A DNA stretch of 5,462 nucleotides. It comes from an uncultured Muribaculaceae bacterium (GTDB taxonomy: Bacteria; Bacteroidota; Bacteroidia; Bacteroidales; Muribaculaceae). The notes under the pieces are model-generated. The model saw only the letters and a program-made list of their open reading frames with translations, had not been told where the DNA came from and did not search any database. Position numbers and translations under genes: made by a program. Shown in pieces: positions 1 to 5,462 of this stretch; positions within the stretch are counted from its first letter, which is position 1; each line of letters opens with the position of its first letter. The stretch spans positions 1 to 5,462 of the forward strand of contig CAMWXQ010000096.1 of the NCBI GenBank assembly GCA_947178235.1. The letters are read 5' to 3'.

Positions 1-111
1 GTATACATGCTATTCTTGACAGGTGCCCCCACTTCTGTGCCTGGGTAGAGAAAATAAAATCCCTATCTGCTGTGTTGAACATATGATTGCAAGTAAAGCA
101 GTATTCAAGTG
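1..111. other. AT-richer non-coding leader upstream of the operon
   Basis: This stretch is clearly richer in A and T than the genes that follow and has no reading frame with the C-ending codon usage of its neighbours. One forward frame stays open from the window edge to a TGA at 84-86 and another to a TAG at 46-48. Neither encodes anything I recognise, so a fragment of an upstream gene is unlikely but cannot be excluded. I see no strong hairpin followed by a T-run, so no terminator is called. It most likely carries the promoter and short 5' leader of the lipoprotein gene. Confidence 0.5.
82..89 (+). promoter_or_regulatory. candidate Bacteroidetes -7 promoter element
   Basis: The octamer TATGATTG matches the Bacteroidetes -7 consensus TAnnTTTG at all fixed positions but one. 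It lies 22 nt upstream of the ATG at 112, which would give a very short 5' leader. No convincing TTTG-type -33 element is seen at the expected distance of about 20 nt upstream. An octamer this short can arise by chance in AT-rich DNA, so this is only a candidate. Confidence 0.25.
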
Positions 112-2250
112 ATGTCCCGATTTACTCCTTTGCATATGCTCGTGGCGGTGGTGTCGGCGTTGTTCGTCGCTGCCTGTGCCAATATGGGGCGGCCCGAGGG
201 CGGCCCGCGCGACGAGACGCCTCCGGTGTATGTGCGCTCACATCCTGCCATGGGCCAGTTGGACGTGAAGTCCAACCGCATCACCATCGAGTTCGACGAG
301 AATATCCAGCTCGACGATCCCATGAACAAGATCATCGTATCGCCGGCACAGAAGACCACGCCCGCAATCTCGACCATCGGCCGCAAGGTGCATATCGAGC
401 TGCGCGACACGATGCTCCCGTCGACAACCTATACGGTGGACTTCTCCGATGCCGTCAAGGATCTCAACGAGGGGAATATCCTCGACGGGTTCGCGATGGA
501 TTTCTCGACGGGCCCCACCCTCGACACGCTGCGCATCTCGGGGCGCGTATTCGAGGCGCGTACCCTCGAACCGGCCCAGGGTATGCTCGTCGGTGTCTAT
601 TCGAACCTCTCCGACACGGCCATAACGACTTTACCATTCGAGCGCATCACCAAGACCAATCAGCGCGGCGAGTTCACCGTCCGCAATATGGCCCCGGGGA
701 CATACCGCATCTTCGCGGTGAAGGACATCAACCGCGACTATCACTGGGACCGCTCCGAGGACATCGCCTTCTATGACGTCACCCTCACCCCTTCGGCCGA
801 GCCGACGACCGTCACCGACACGCTGCTCAACAGCCTCGGCATCCGCGACTCGCTCGTGACGCGCGAGGCCACGCGATTCCTGCCCGACGATGTGCTGCTG
901 ACGTGGTTCAACGAGAACTACTCGACCCAGTACCTCAAGGACTACAAGCGCCCGGCCATCAACCAACTCACCTTCAACCTCGCGACGCGGGCCGACTCGC
1001 TCCCCGTGCTGAGGCTCGTGAACACCCCCCGCGCCGGCCAGGAGTCGGGCGAGTGGGCCGTGCTCCAGTCCTCGGCCACCCTCGACTCGCTCACCTACTG
1101 GATCACCGACTCGGCCATCTTCGAGCTCGACTCGCTCACCGTCTCGCTCGAATATATGCGCACCGACACCCTCGGCGCCCTCTCGCTCACGGTCGACACC
1201 CTCAAAATGAATGTCCGCGGCCCCCTGTCGAAGAAGAAACGCGACGAGGCCGCGCAGAAGGCCCGCGAGAAGTACGAGAAGGAGGTCGAGGAGATCAACA
1301 AGCGCAACGAGGAGCGACGCGAGCGCAATGCCAAGATGCGCGAGCGCGACGACTTCGAGGACAGCGACTCGATCGAGTGGGTCAAGCTCCCCGAGCTCGA
1401 GGTCAAGCGTCTCGACTTCAAGCTCTCGACCCCGACGACCCTCGACCTCAACAAGCCGCTCGTGTTCAAGTCCGCGACCCCCGTCGCCTCGATCGACTCC
1501 GCGGGCATACGTCTCGAGATGGAGATTGACTCCGTGTGGTATCCGGGGCCCCCGCTGAGGCTCACGAGGGTATCGCCGCTCAATCCCCTGGTCTTCACGG
1601 CCCCCGTCGAGTGGGAGAGCGGCCAGCGATACCGCCTCACCGTCGACTCGGCCGCCGTCACGGACATATACGGGCTGATCAACAAGGGGACGGTCACCGA
1701 CCTCACGGCCAAGAAGCTCTCCGACTACTCGACCCTCAGCTTCGACATCTCGGGCCTCGACGGACGCCCCGCCGTGGTCGAGCTGCTCAATACCTCCGAC
1801 GCGCCCGTCACACAGGTTCCCGTCCGCCCCGACGGCTCGGTGCGCATCGAGTACATCAACCCCGGCACCTACTATGCCCGCCTCTACATAGACGCCAACC
1901 GCGACACGCTCTGGACCACAGGCTCGCTCGCCGACTCGATCCAGCCCGAGGAGGTCTACTACTACCCGAAGAAGTTCAACCTCAAAAAGAACTGGGACAT
2001 CGAGCAGGCATGGGACATCAACGAGCTCCCCGTCGAGCAGCAGAAGCCGTACGAGATCGTCAAGAACAAGCCCAAGCTCAAAAAGGGGGAGAAGGACCCC
2101 AACGCCCCCGCGGGCGACGAGGATGAGGAAGAGGACGAGTTCTTCGACGACCCCTTCATGCGCAATGCCTCGCGCAAGAACGGATATGGGTCCAACGGCA
2201 GCTTCGGCGGCCTGCGCAACAGTTCGAACTCCTCAAACTACGCCCGATGA
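112..2250 (+). CDS. Ig-like domain lipoprotein of Bacteroidetes type
   Basis: A 712-residue predicted lipoprotein. The ATG at 112 gives a signal peptide with a basic start (MSRF), a hydrophobic core and a lipobox VAAC, so the lipidated residue is Cys22. A GTG at 109 directly precedes it and could also be used. After Cys22 comes a GGPRDETPP segment, which I recall as typical of Bacteroidetes Ig-like lipoproteins. A Big_5-like Ig domain spans about residues 34-133. A carboxypeptidase-regulatory/Cna-B-like domain spans about 140-225 (GEFTVRNMAPGTYRIFAV, then DINRDYHWD). The segment WFNENYSTQYLKDYKRP (265-281) precedes further beta-rich sequence. A highly charged, probably helical linker covers about 374-420. 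A second beta-sandwich-like part includes a second Cna-B-like unit at about 542-605 (INPGTYYARLYIDANRD). The tail is Lys-rich, then acidic (DEDEEEDE, 669-676), then Ser/Asn/Gly-rich. It is probably anchored in the outer membrane or facing the periplasm; its specific role is unknown. Its stop codon overlaps the next gene's start by 4 nt. Confidence 0.85.
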   Translation: MSRFTPLHMLVAVVSALFVAACANMGRPEGGPRDETPPVYVRSHPAMGQLDVKSNRITIEFDENIQLDDPMNKIIVSPAQKTTPAISTIGRKVHIELRDTMLPSTTYTVDFSDAVKDLNEGNILDGFAMDFSTGPTLDTLRISGRVFEARTLEPAQGMLVGVYSNLSDTAITTLPFERITKTNQRGEFTVRNMAPGTYRIFAVKDINRDYHWDRSEDIAFYDVTLTPSAEPTTVTDTLLNSLGIRDSLVTREATRFLPDDVLLTWFNENYSTQYLKDYKRPAINQLTFNLATRADSLPVLRLVNTPRAGQESGEWAVLQSSATLDSLTYWITDSAIFELDSLTVSLEYMRTDTLGALSLTVDTLKMNVRGPLSKKKRDEAAQKAREKYEKEVEEINKRNEERRERNAKMRERDDFEDSDSIEWVKLPELEVKRLDFKLSTPTTLDLNKPLVFKSATPVASIDSAGIRLEMEIDSVWYPGPPLRLTRVSPLNPLVFTAPVEWESGQRYRLTVDSAAVTDIYGLINKGTVTDLTAKKLSDYSTLSFDISGLDGRPAVVELLNTSDAPVTQVPVRPDGSVRIEYINPGTYYARLYIDANRDTLWTTGSLADSIQPEEVYYYPKKFNLKKNWDIEQAWDINELPVEQQKPYEIVKNKPKLKKGEKDPNAPAGDEDEEEDEFFDDPFMRNASRKNGYGSNGSFGGLRNSSNSSNYAR
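2247..2250 (+). promoter_or_regulatory. ATGA stop/start overlap (lipoprotein to flippase-like gene)
   Basis: The TGA ending the lipoprotein gene shares bases with the ATG of the membrane-protein gene. No Shine-Dalgarno-like sequence is seen in the bases before it (the upstream codons are Ser/Asn/Tyr-rich). Re-initiation by the terminating ribosome is the likely way the second gene is translated. Confidence 0.7.
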
Positions 2251-3293
2251 CTGCCCCGCATACCGAAACCCGCCTCGCCCGCGCCGTGCGTATGCTCCTG
2301 CGCTACGGCGTACCGCTCGTCATCAGTGTCGGGCTCTGCTGGCTCCTCTTCCGCGGCATGGACTTCGGGGCCATGTGGGCCACGATGAGGAGCGAGTGTG
2401 ACTTTGCGTGGATGTGGGGCAATATCCTGCTCGGCATCGTGGCCCATGTCGCCCGCGCCGCCCGATGGCAGATCCAGCTCCGCGCCCTCGGCATCCGCTC
2501 GGGGCTCTGGGAGCTCACGCTCAGTATCTTCGGCACCTACTCGGTCAATCTCGTGCTGCCGCGCCTCGGCGAGCTGTGGCGCACAGGCTTCGTGGCCCAG
2601 CGCCAGGATGCACCCTTCCCCAAGGTCTTCGGGTCGATGGTGGCCGACCGCCTGGCCGACACCATCACCGTCGCGCTGCTGACGCTCAGCGCCTTCACCT
2701 TCGCCGCACCGCAGCTCATGAGCTTCATCCGTCCCGAGGAGACCTCTGCCGAGCCGGGCGAGCCCTCGGTCATCATGGCCCTGCTTACATCGCCGTGGCT
2801 CTGGGGCGTACTGCTCCTTTGCGGCGCCAGCGCGGTGTGGATGCTCGTGCGTCGCCCCGACCACAGGCTGGTCCGAGGGGTGCGCAAGGCTGTCGCGGGG
2901 CTCTGGCAGGGTTTCGCCGTCATCGCCCGCATGGACGGGAAGGTTCGGTGGCTCATGCTCACCATCCTCCTGTGGGGGTGCTATATGCTCTCCCTGTGGT
3001 TTGCGTTCCACGCCTTCCCCCTCACGGCCCGAGTGCTCGACACATACGGCTTCGAGGCACTCATGGTCTGCTTCGTCCTCACGAGCATATCGATGGGTGT
3101 GCCCTCCAACGGCGGCATCGGCCCCTACCAGTGGGCACTCATCTTCGGTCTCTCGCTCTACTCGGTCCCCGGGCTCACACGCGATTACAGCGCCGCGTTC
3201 GCCAATATGGTGATGGGCACCTCGACCGTCACACTCATCATCCTCGGACTCTTCACCTTCGGGTGCATAGCCCTCTCCAAGAACAAGAAATGA
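2247..3293 (+). CDS. flippase-like LPG_synthase_TM (UPF0104) family membrane protein
   Basis: A 348-residue polytopic inner-membrane protein. Hydrophobic segments lie at about residues 18-36, 54-72, 131-155, 182-201, 235-257 and 315-342, with further ones around the conserved motifs. Family signatures are visible: HVARAARW (67-74), the NLVLPRLGELWR motif (101-112), VADRLAD (132-138), and the glycine-rich VPSNGGIGPYQW (285-296). These match the PF03706 domain, which corresponds to the lipid-flippase half of MprF. The protein lacks the soluble aminoacyl-transferase half of MprF, so it should not be called a lysyl-phosphatidylglycerol synthase. A role in moving or handling a membrane lipid or a lipid-linked intermediate is a family-level inference; the substrate is unknown. 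The ATG at 2247 overlaps the stop of the lipoprotein gene (ATGA), and its own TGA overlaps the next start in the same way, which suggests translational coupling. The length is normal for stand-alone family members. Confidence 0.85.
   Translation: MTAPHTETRLARAVRMLLRYGVPLVISVGLCWLLFRGMDFGAMWATMRSECDFAWMWGNILLGIVAHVARAARWQIQLRALGIRSGLWELTLSIFGTYSVNLVLPRLGELWRTGFVAQRQDAPFPKVFGSMVADRLADTITVALLTLSAFTFAAPQLMSFIRPEETSAEPGEPSVIMALLTSPWLWGVLLLCGASAVWMLVRRPDHRLVRGVRKAVAGLWQGFAVIARMDGKVRWLMLTILLWGCYMLSLWFAFHAFPLTARVLDTYGFEALMVCFVLTSISMGVPSNGGIGPYQWALIFGLSLYSVPGLTRDYSAAFANMVMGTSTVTLIILGLFTFGCIALSKNKK
3290..3293 (+). promoter_or_regulatory. ATGA stop/start overlap (flippase-like gene to membrane protein gene)
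   Basis: The flippase-like gene ends in an AAC-AAG-AAA-TGA context and the next gene starts on the overlapping ATG. The A-rich bases just upstream (AAGAACAAGAA) may help ribosome binding in a phylum that rarely uses Shine-Dalgarno pairing. The overlap implies coupled translation of the two membrane proteins. Confidence 0.7.
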
Positions 3294-3865
3294 AACTCTT
3301 CGACCTCGACAAGAACGACCGTTTCCTCACCGACTTCTCGCAGACCGGGTCCAAGACTCCCGAGACCACCGGGAGCGCCGTGGAGAATGGTGAATCCGAC
3401 CCTCGGCCCGCCGAGGACCCGCAGCCCGTACACGTGTTCGACTTCGGCAACCCCTATCGGCCCATCGCCTATCCCGACCCGCTCCCGACCCCGCCGCGGC
3501 GCCGCCGCATGTGGCCCGTCTACCTCGTCATCGTACTCCTGCTCATCATCGCGGGGTGCGTGTGGGCACGGTGGCTCAACCCCTATGCCCAGGATGCCCG
3601 CGTGCGCGGCTATGTCGTCAAGGTCGAGAAACGCGGCCTGTTCTTCAAGAACTACGAGGGTGAGATCGTCACCGAGGGGCGCGTCGCCGACCACACATAT
3701 CGCGCCGACCTGCGGGTATCCGTCCCCGACGACTCGCTCGGACGCCTCCTGCAATCCTACCAGGGCTCGGGTATCCCCGTCGAGCTCGTGACCGAGCGAT
3801 ACTACGGCTCGCTCCCCTGGCGCGGCGAGACCAAGACCATCCTCGTCGGCATAGCCACAAAGTAG
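3290..3865 (+). CDS. single-pass membrane protein of unknown function
   Basis: A 191-residue protein starting at the ATG that overlaps the upstream TGA. Residues 1-69 are polar, acidic and proline-rich (PDPLPTPP just before the membrane). Four arginines (70-73) are followed by one membrane segment at about 75-95 (WPVYLVIVLLLIIAGCVWA). The arginines predict a cytoplasmic N-terminus and a periplasmic C-terminal domain of about 95 residues. That domain carries RGYVVKVEKRGLFFKNYEGE (105-125 region), VSVPDDSLGRLLQ, and LPWRGETKTILVGI near the end. I recall a family of small Bacteroidales membrane proteins with the same pattern (KG-x-x-x-K-x-YEGE followed by a C-terminal PWRG). It is often labelled '6-phosphogluconate dehydrogenase' in databases, a label with no support here because no Rossmann fold or dinucleotide-binding motif is present. 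The function is unknown. Homologs as I remember them begin close to the membrane segment, so the long N-terminal extension may be a lineage feature. The gene was chosen over a longer out-of-phase upstream extension because of the ATGA coupling. Confidence 0.75.
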   Translation: MKLFDLDKNDRFLTDFSQTGSKTPETTGSAVENGESDPRPAEDPQPVHVFDFGNPYRPIAYPDPLPTPPRRRRMWPVYLVIVLLLIIAGCVWARWLNPYAQDARVRGYVVKVEKRGLFFKNYEGEIVTEGRVADHTYRADLRVSVPDDSLGRLLQSYQGSGIPVELVTERYYGSLPWRGETKTILVGIATK

Positions 3866-3877
3866 GATAGCTGTCTC

Positions 3878-3905
3878 TTTCAACTCTCAACTCTCAACTT
3901 TCAAC
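3878..3905 (+). repeat. four tandem heptamers directly before aroA
   Basis: Four exact 7-nt units sit head to tail: TTTCAAC (3878-3884), TCTCAAC (3885-3891), TCTCAAC (3892-3898) and TTTCAAC (3899-3905). The array is followed by CCCC and then the aroA ATG at 3910. It takes up most of the 44-nt gap between the two genes and lies inside the likely aroA leader. It has no dyad symmetry, so it is not a terminator or hairpin operator. Copy number could change by slipped-strand replication, or the array could be one of many dispersed intergenic heptamer arrays in the genome. Any effect on translation is inference. Confidence 0.85.
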
Positions 3906-3909
3906 CCCC

Positions 3910-5172
3910 ATGTCCACCTACCGCATACTCCCCCCCGAAGACTTCATGGAGGCCACCGTCACCCTCCCCCTCTCCAAGAGCCAGAGCGCGAGGGCACTCA
4001 TCATAGCCGCCCTGACCCCCGGCGCACCCATGCCCGACCCCGTGGCCGAGTGCGACGACACCGCGAGCCTCATAGAGGCCCTCTCACGCCCCGAAGCCAC
4101 CGACATCAATGTCGGACACTCGGGGACCTCGATGCGCTTCCTCACGGCCTTCTATGCGGCCCGTGCGGGGCGTACCGTCCGCCTCGACGGATCCGAACGG
4201 ATGCGCCACCGCCCCATCGGCCCGCTCGTCGAGGCCCTGCGCGCTCTCGGCGCCGACATCGAGTATGCGGGCGAGGATGGGTACCCGCCCCTGCTCATCC
4301 GCGGGCGCGACCTCACGGGCGGCGAGGTCGAGATCGACGCCACCGTCAGCTCGCAGTTCATCTCGGCCCTCCTCATGGTGGCCCCGCTCATGGCGCAGGG
4401 GCTCACCGTCCGGTTCAAGGGTGAGCCTGTCTCGCGCCCCTACATACGCATGACCCTCAGCCTCATGGCCGACGCGGGTATCGAGGCCGACTTCGACCCC
4501 GACGGCATCCGTGTGCCCCACGGCACATACTGCATCCCCGCCGACCCGCGCCCGATGGAGGGTGACTGGACCGGCGCAGCCGTGTGGTACGAGACCGAGG
4601 CGCTCGCCGCGGGGGTCATCAACATCATCAACCTCACCACCGAGGGCTCAGTACAGGGTGACCGCCGCCTGGCCGACATATACTCGCGCCTCGGCGTCCT
4701 CACCGAGCCGGGCGAGGAGGGGGGCACCGACCTCATCGCGAGCCCCGACCCCGACGCGAGGGCCGTCGTCGACTTCGCCGACAATCCCGACCTCGCCCAG
4801 TATGTGGCGGTCACCTGCGCCATGCTCGGCTACCCCTTCCGCCTCATGGGTCTCGCGACCCTCCGCACCAAGGAGACCGACCGCCTCGAAGCCCTGCGTG
4901 CCGAGCTGCTGAAAATCGGTGTCGAGGTAACCTTCCCCGCCACGGGCGTGATGGAGTGGGACGGGCGCCGCCACCGCATCCTCGAAGTCCCCGCCTTCGA
5001 CACCTACGGCGACCACCGCATGGCCATGGCCTTCGCCCCGGTGGCCGTGTTCATCCCAGGCATCCTCATACGCGACGCCGAGGTTGTAACCAAGTCCTAT
5101 CCCGGCTTCTGGGAGCAGTTCGCCGCTGCCGGGTTCACCGTCATGGAGGTCGAGGAGGGCCCTGCCGAATGA
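3910..5172 (+). CDS. aroA: 3-phosphoshikimate 1-carboxyvinyltransferase (EPSP synthase)
   Basis: A 420-residue cytoplasmic enzyme of the shikimate pathway. It joins shikimate-3-phosphate and phosphoenolpyruvate to give EPSP and phosphate, one step before chorismate. Full length is supported from the N-terminal substrate loop SKSQSAR (Lys23, Ser24, Arg28) to the C-terminal TKSYPGFWEQF (Lys395). Other signatures are GHSGTSMRFL (69-78), RMRHRPIG with Arg101, VSSQFISALL (Ser147, Ser148, Gln149), SRPYIRMTL, EGDWTGAA, NPDLAQ with the probable catalytic Asp294, RTKETDRLEAL (Lys321, Glu322, Arg325) and YGDHRMAMAF (Arg370). These correspond in order to the E. coli active-site residues K22, R124, Q171, D313, E341, R344, R386 and K411. 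The Asn normally found in the SKSxSNR loop is Ala here. The ATG at 3910 leaves about 20 residues before the first loop, as usual, so the later ATG at 3946 is unlikely. The gene follows the membrane-protein gene after 44 nt with no terminator and overlaps the next gene by ATGA. Confidence 0.97.
   Translation: MSTYRILPPEDFMEATVTLPLSKSQSARALIIAALTPGAPMPDPVAECDDTASLIEALSRPEATDINVGHSGTSMRFLTAFYAARAGRTVRLDGSERMRHRPIGPLVEALRALGADIEYAGEDGYPPLLIRGRDLTGGEVEIDATVSSQFISALLMVAPLMAQGLTVRFKGEPVSRPYIRMTLSLMADAGIEADFDPDGIRVPHGTYCIPADPRPMEGDWTGAAVWYETEALAAGVINIINLTTEGSVQGDRRLADIYSRLGVLTEPGEEGGTDLIASPDPDARAVVDFADNPDLAQYVAVTCAMLGYPFRLMGLATLRTKETDRLEALRAELLKIGVEVTFPATGVMEWDGRRHRILEVPAFDTYGDHRMAMAFAPVAVFIPGILIRDAEVVTKSYPGFWEQFAAAGFTVMEVEEGPAE
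5169..5172 (+). promoter_or_regulatory. ATGA stop/start overlap (aroA to small membrane protein gene)
   Basis: The aroA TGA overlaps the ATG of the following small membrane protein gene. This places that gene in the same transcript as aroA and decides its start codon, because the membrane segment begins immediately after it. Confidence 0.7.
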
Positions 5173-5462
5173 CAGGCGCGCTCATCATCCTCGCCGCCGT
5201 CATCGTCGTCGGCCTCATCCTGCGCCTCACCCACCGCCCCGACGCTCCCGCCGACACCCCTGTCCCCGAGCCGCGGGACGGGAGCGAGGAGTGTTGTGGC
5301 CTCCACGCCGTCTGCGAGAAGAAGGCCCTGAGCTCCGAGGGGCCCCTCTACTACGACGACGAGGAGCTCGACCGCTTCGCAGGGCGCCCTGCCGAGGCGT
5401 ATGATGACGACGAGACCGAAGAATTCCGCCGCGTCCTCTACACCCTCCTCCCCTCCGAAGTC
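5169..5462 (+). CDS. small single-pass membrane protein with Cys/His cluster, 3' partial
   Basis: Ninety-eight codons are visible and the frame is still open at the window end. The ATG at 5169 overlaps the aroA stop (ATGA). Residues 3-20 (GALIILAAVIVVGLILRL) form a membrane segment directly at the N-terminus, followed by basic residues (THR), which predicts a short periplasmic tip and a cytoplasmic body. A proline-rich linker (24-36) leads to EECCGLHAVCEKKAL, with Cys42, Cys43, His46 and Cys49 forming a CCxxHxxC cluster that could bind a metal. Then come YYDDEELDRFAGRPAEAY (61-78) and an acidic helix-like stretch EEFRRVLYTLLPSEV. I recall a small conserved Bacteroidales protein next to aroA with this ECCGxHxxCEK and YYDDEELD pattern, often labelled 'phospholipase'. 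No catalytic motif of any phospholipase is visible in this part, so I do not endorse that name. The function is unknown. Confidence 0.8.
   Translation, partial: MTGALIILAAVIVVGLILRLTHRPDAPADTPVPEPRDGSEECCGLHAVCEKKALSSEGPLYYDDEELDRFAGRPAEAYDDDETEEFRRVLYTLLPSEV

Noticed and set aside
16..21. TTGACA, a perfect sigma-70-type -35 hexamer
   Set aside because: No -10 hexamer follows at about 17 nt, and the main Bacteroidetes sigma factor does not use this consensus, so it is probably chance.
20..43. Possible hairpin (CAGG...CCTG with an inner CAC-TTCT-GTG)
   Set aside because: The stems are only 3-4 bp, are separated by an asymmetric six-base bulge, and no T-run follows, so it does not support a terminator or riboswitch.
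1081..1140. A 15-nt direct repeat (CTCGACTCGCTCACC) at 1081-1095 and 1126-1140
   Set aside because: It is in frame and encodes a recurring LDSLT beta-strand motif with the preferred codons; it is best explained by protein sequence and codon bias, not by a mobile or regulatory repeat.
2238..3011. Long open frame on the minus strand opposite the flippase-like gene, about 257 codons
   Set aside because: High GC and the C-ending codon bias of the plus-strand genes suppress stop codons on the opposite strand. The predicted product is rich in His, Glu, Arg and Gly with no recognisable domain, while the plus-strand frame has clear family motifs.
2408..3289. Upstream extension of the third gene's frame into the flippase-like gene
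   Set aside because: The extension translates to low-complexity Arg/His/Pro-rich sequence and would overlap a well-supported gene almost completely. The ATGA start at 3290 gives a sensible membrane protein.
3185..3883. Minus-strand open frame of about 232 codons opposite the YEGE/PWRG protein gene
   Set aside because: It is a shadow frame of the same kind; it spans a gene junction and shows no coherent domain.
3866..3909. Terminator between the third gene and aroA
   Set aside because: The 44-nt gap has no inverted repeat or T-run; its content is explained by the heptamer array.

Overview
This window looks like a stretch of chromosome from a high-GC member of the Bacteroidales (Bacteroidota). 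By eye the coding sequence is roughly 60-65% GC with a strong bias to C-ending codons. Three things point to this phylum. The genes match protein families that are characteristic of it. The starts lack Shine-Dalgarno motifs. The first gene encodes a lipoprotein with the GGPRDETPP-type start seen in Bacteroidetes Ig-like lipoproteins. The genus cannot be fixed from the sequence alone.

Layout: positions 1-111 are AT-richer, apparently non-coding, and probably hold the promoter. Five plus-strand genes then follow with almost no space between them: (1) an Ig-like/carboxypeptidase-regulatory-like lipoprotein (112-2250); (2) a polytopic flippase-like protein of the LPG_synthase_TM/UPF0104 family (2247-3293); (3) a single-pass membrane protein of unknown function (3290-3865); (4) aroA, EPSP synthase of the shikimate pathway (3910-5172); and (5) a small single-pass membrane protein with a Cys/His cluster, cut by the window end (5169-5462+). 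Junctions 1/2, 2/3 and 4/5 are ATGA stop/start overlaps. The only gap, 44 nt before aroA, carries four tandem copies of a heptamer (TTTCAAC/TCTCAAC) and no visible terminator. The whole set is therefore probably one transcription unit.

Functionally this reads as a housekeeping operon that places three or four cell-envelope proteins around one aromatic amino acid biosynthesis enzyme. I see no sign of a mobile element, CRISPR array, RNA gene or defence system. The features most worth a second look are the heptamer array abutting the aroA start codon, the CCxxHxxC cluster in the last gene, and the long proline-rich cytoplasmic extension of the third gene. I found no convincing new biological system here.
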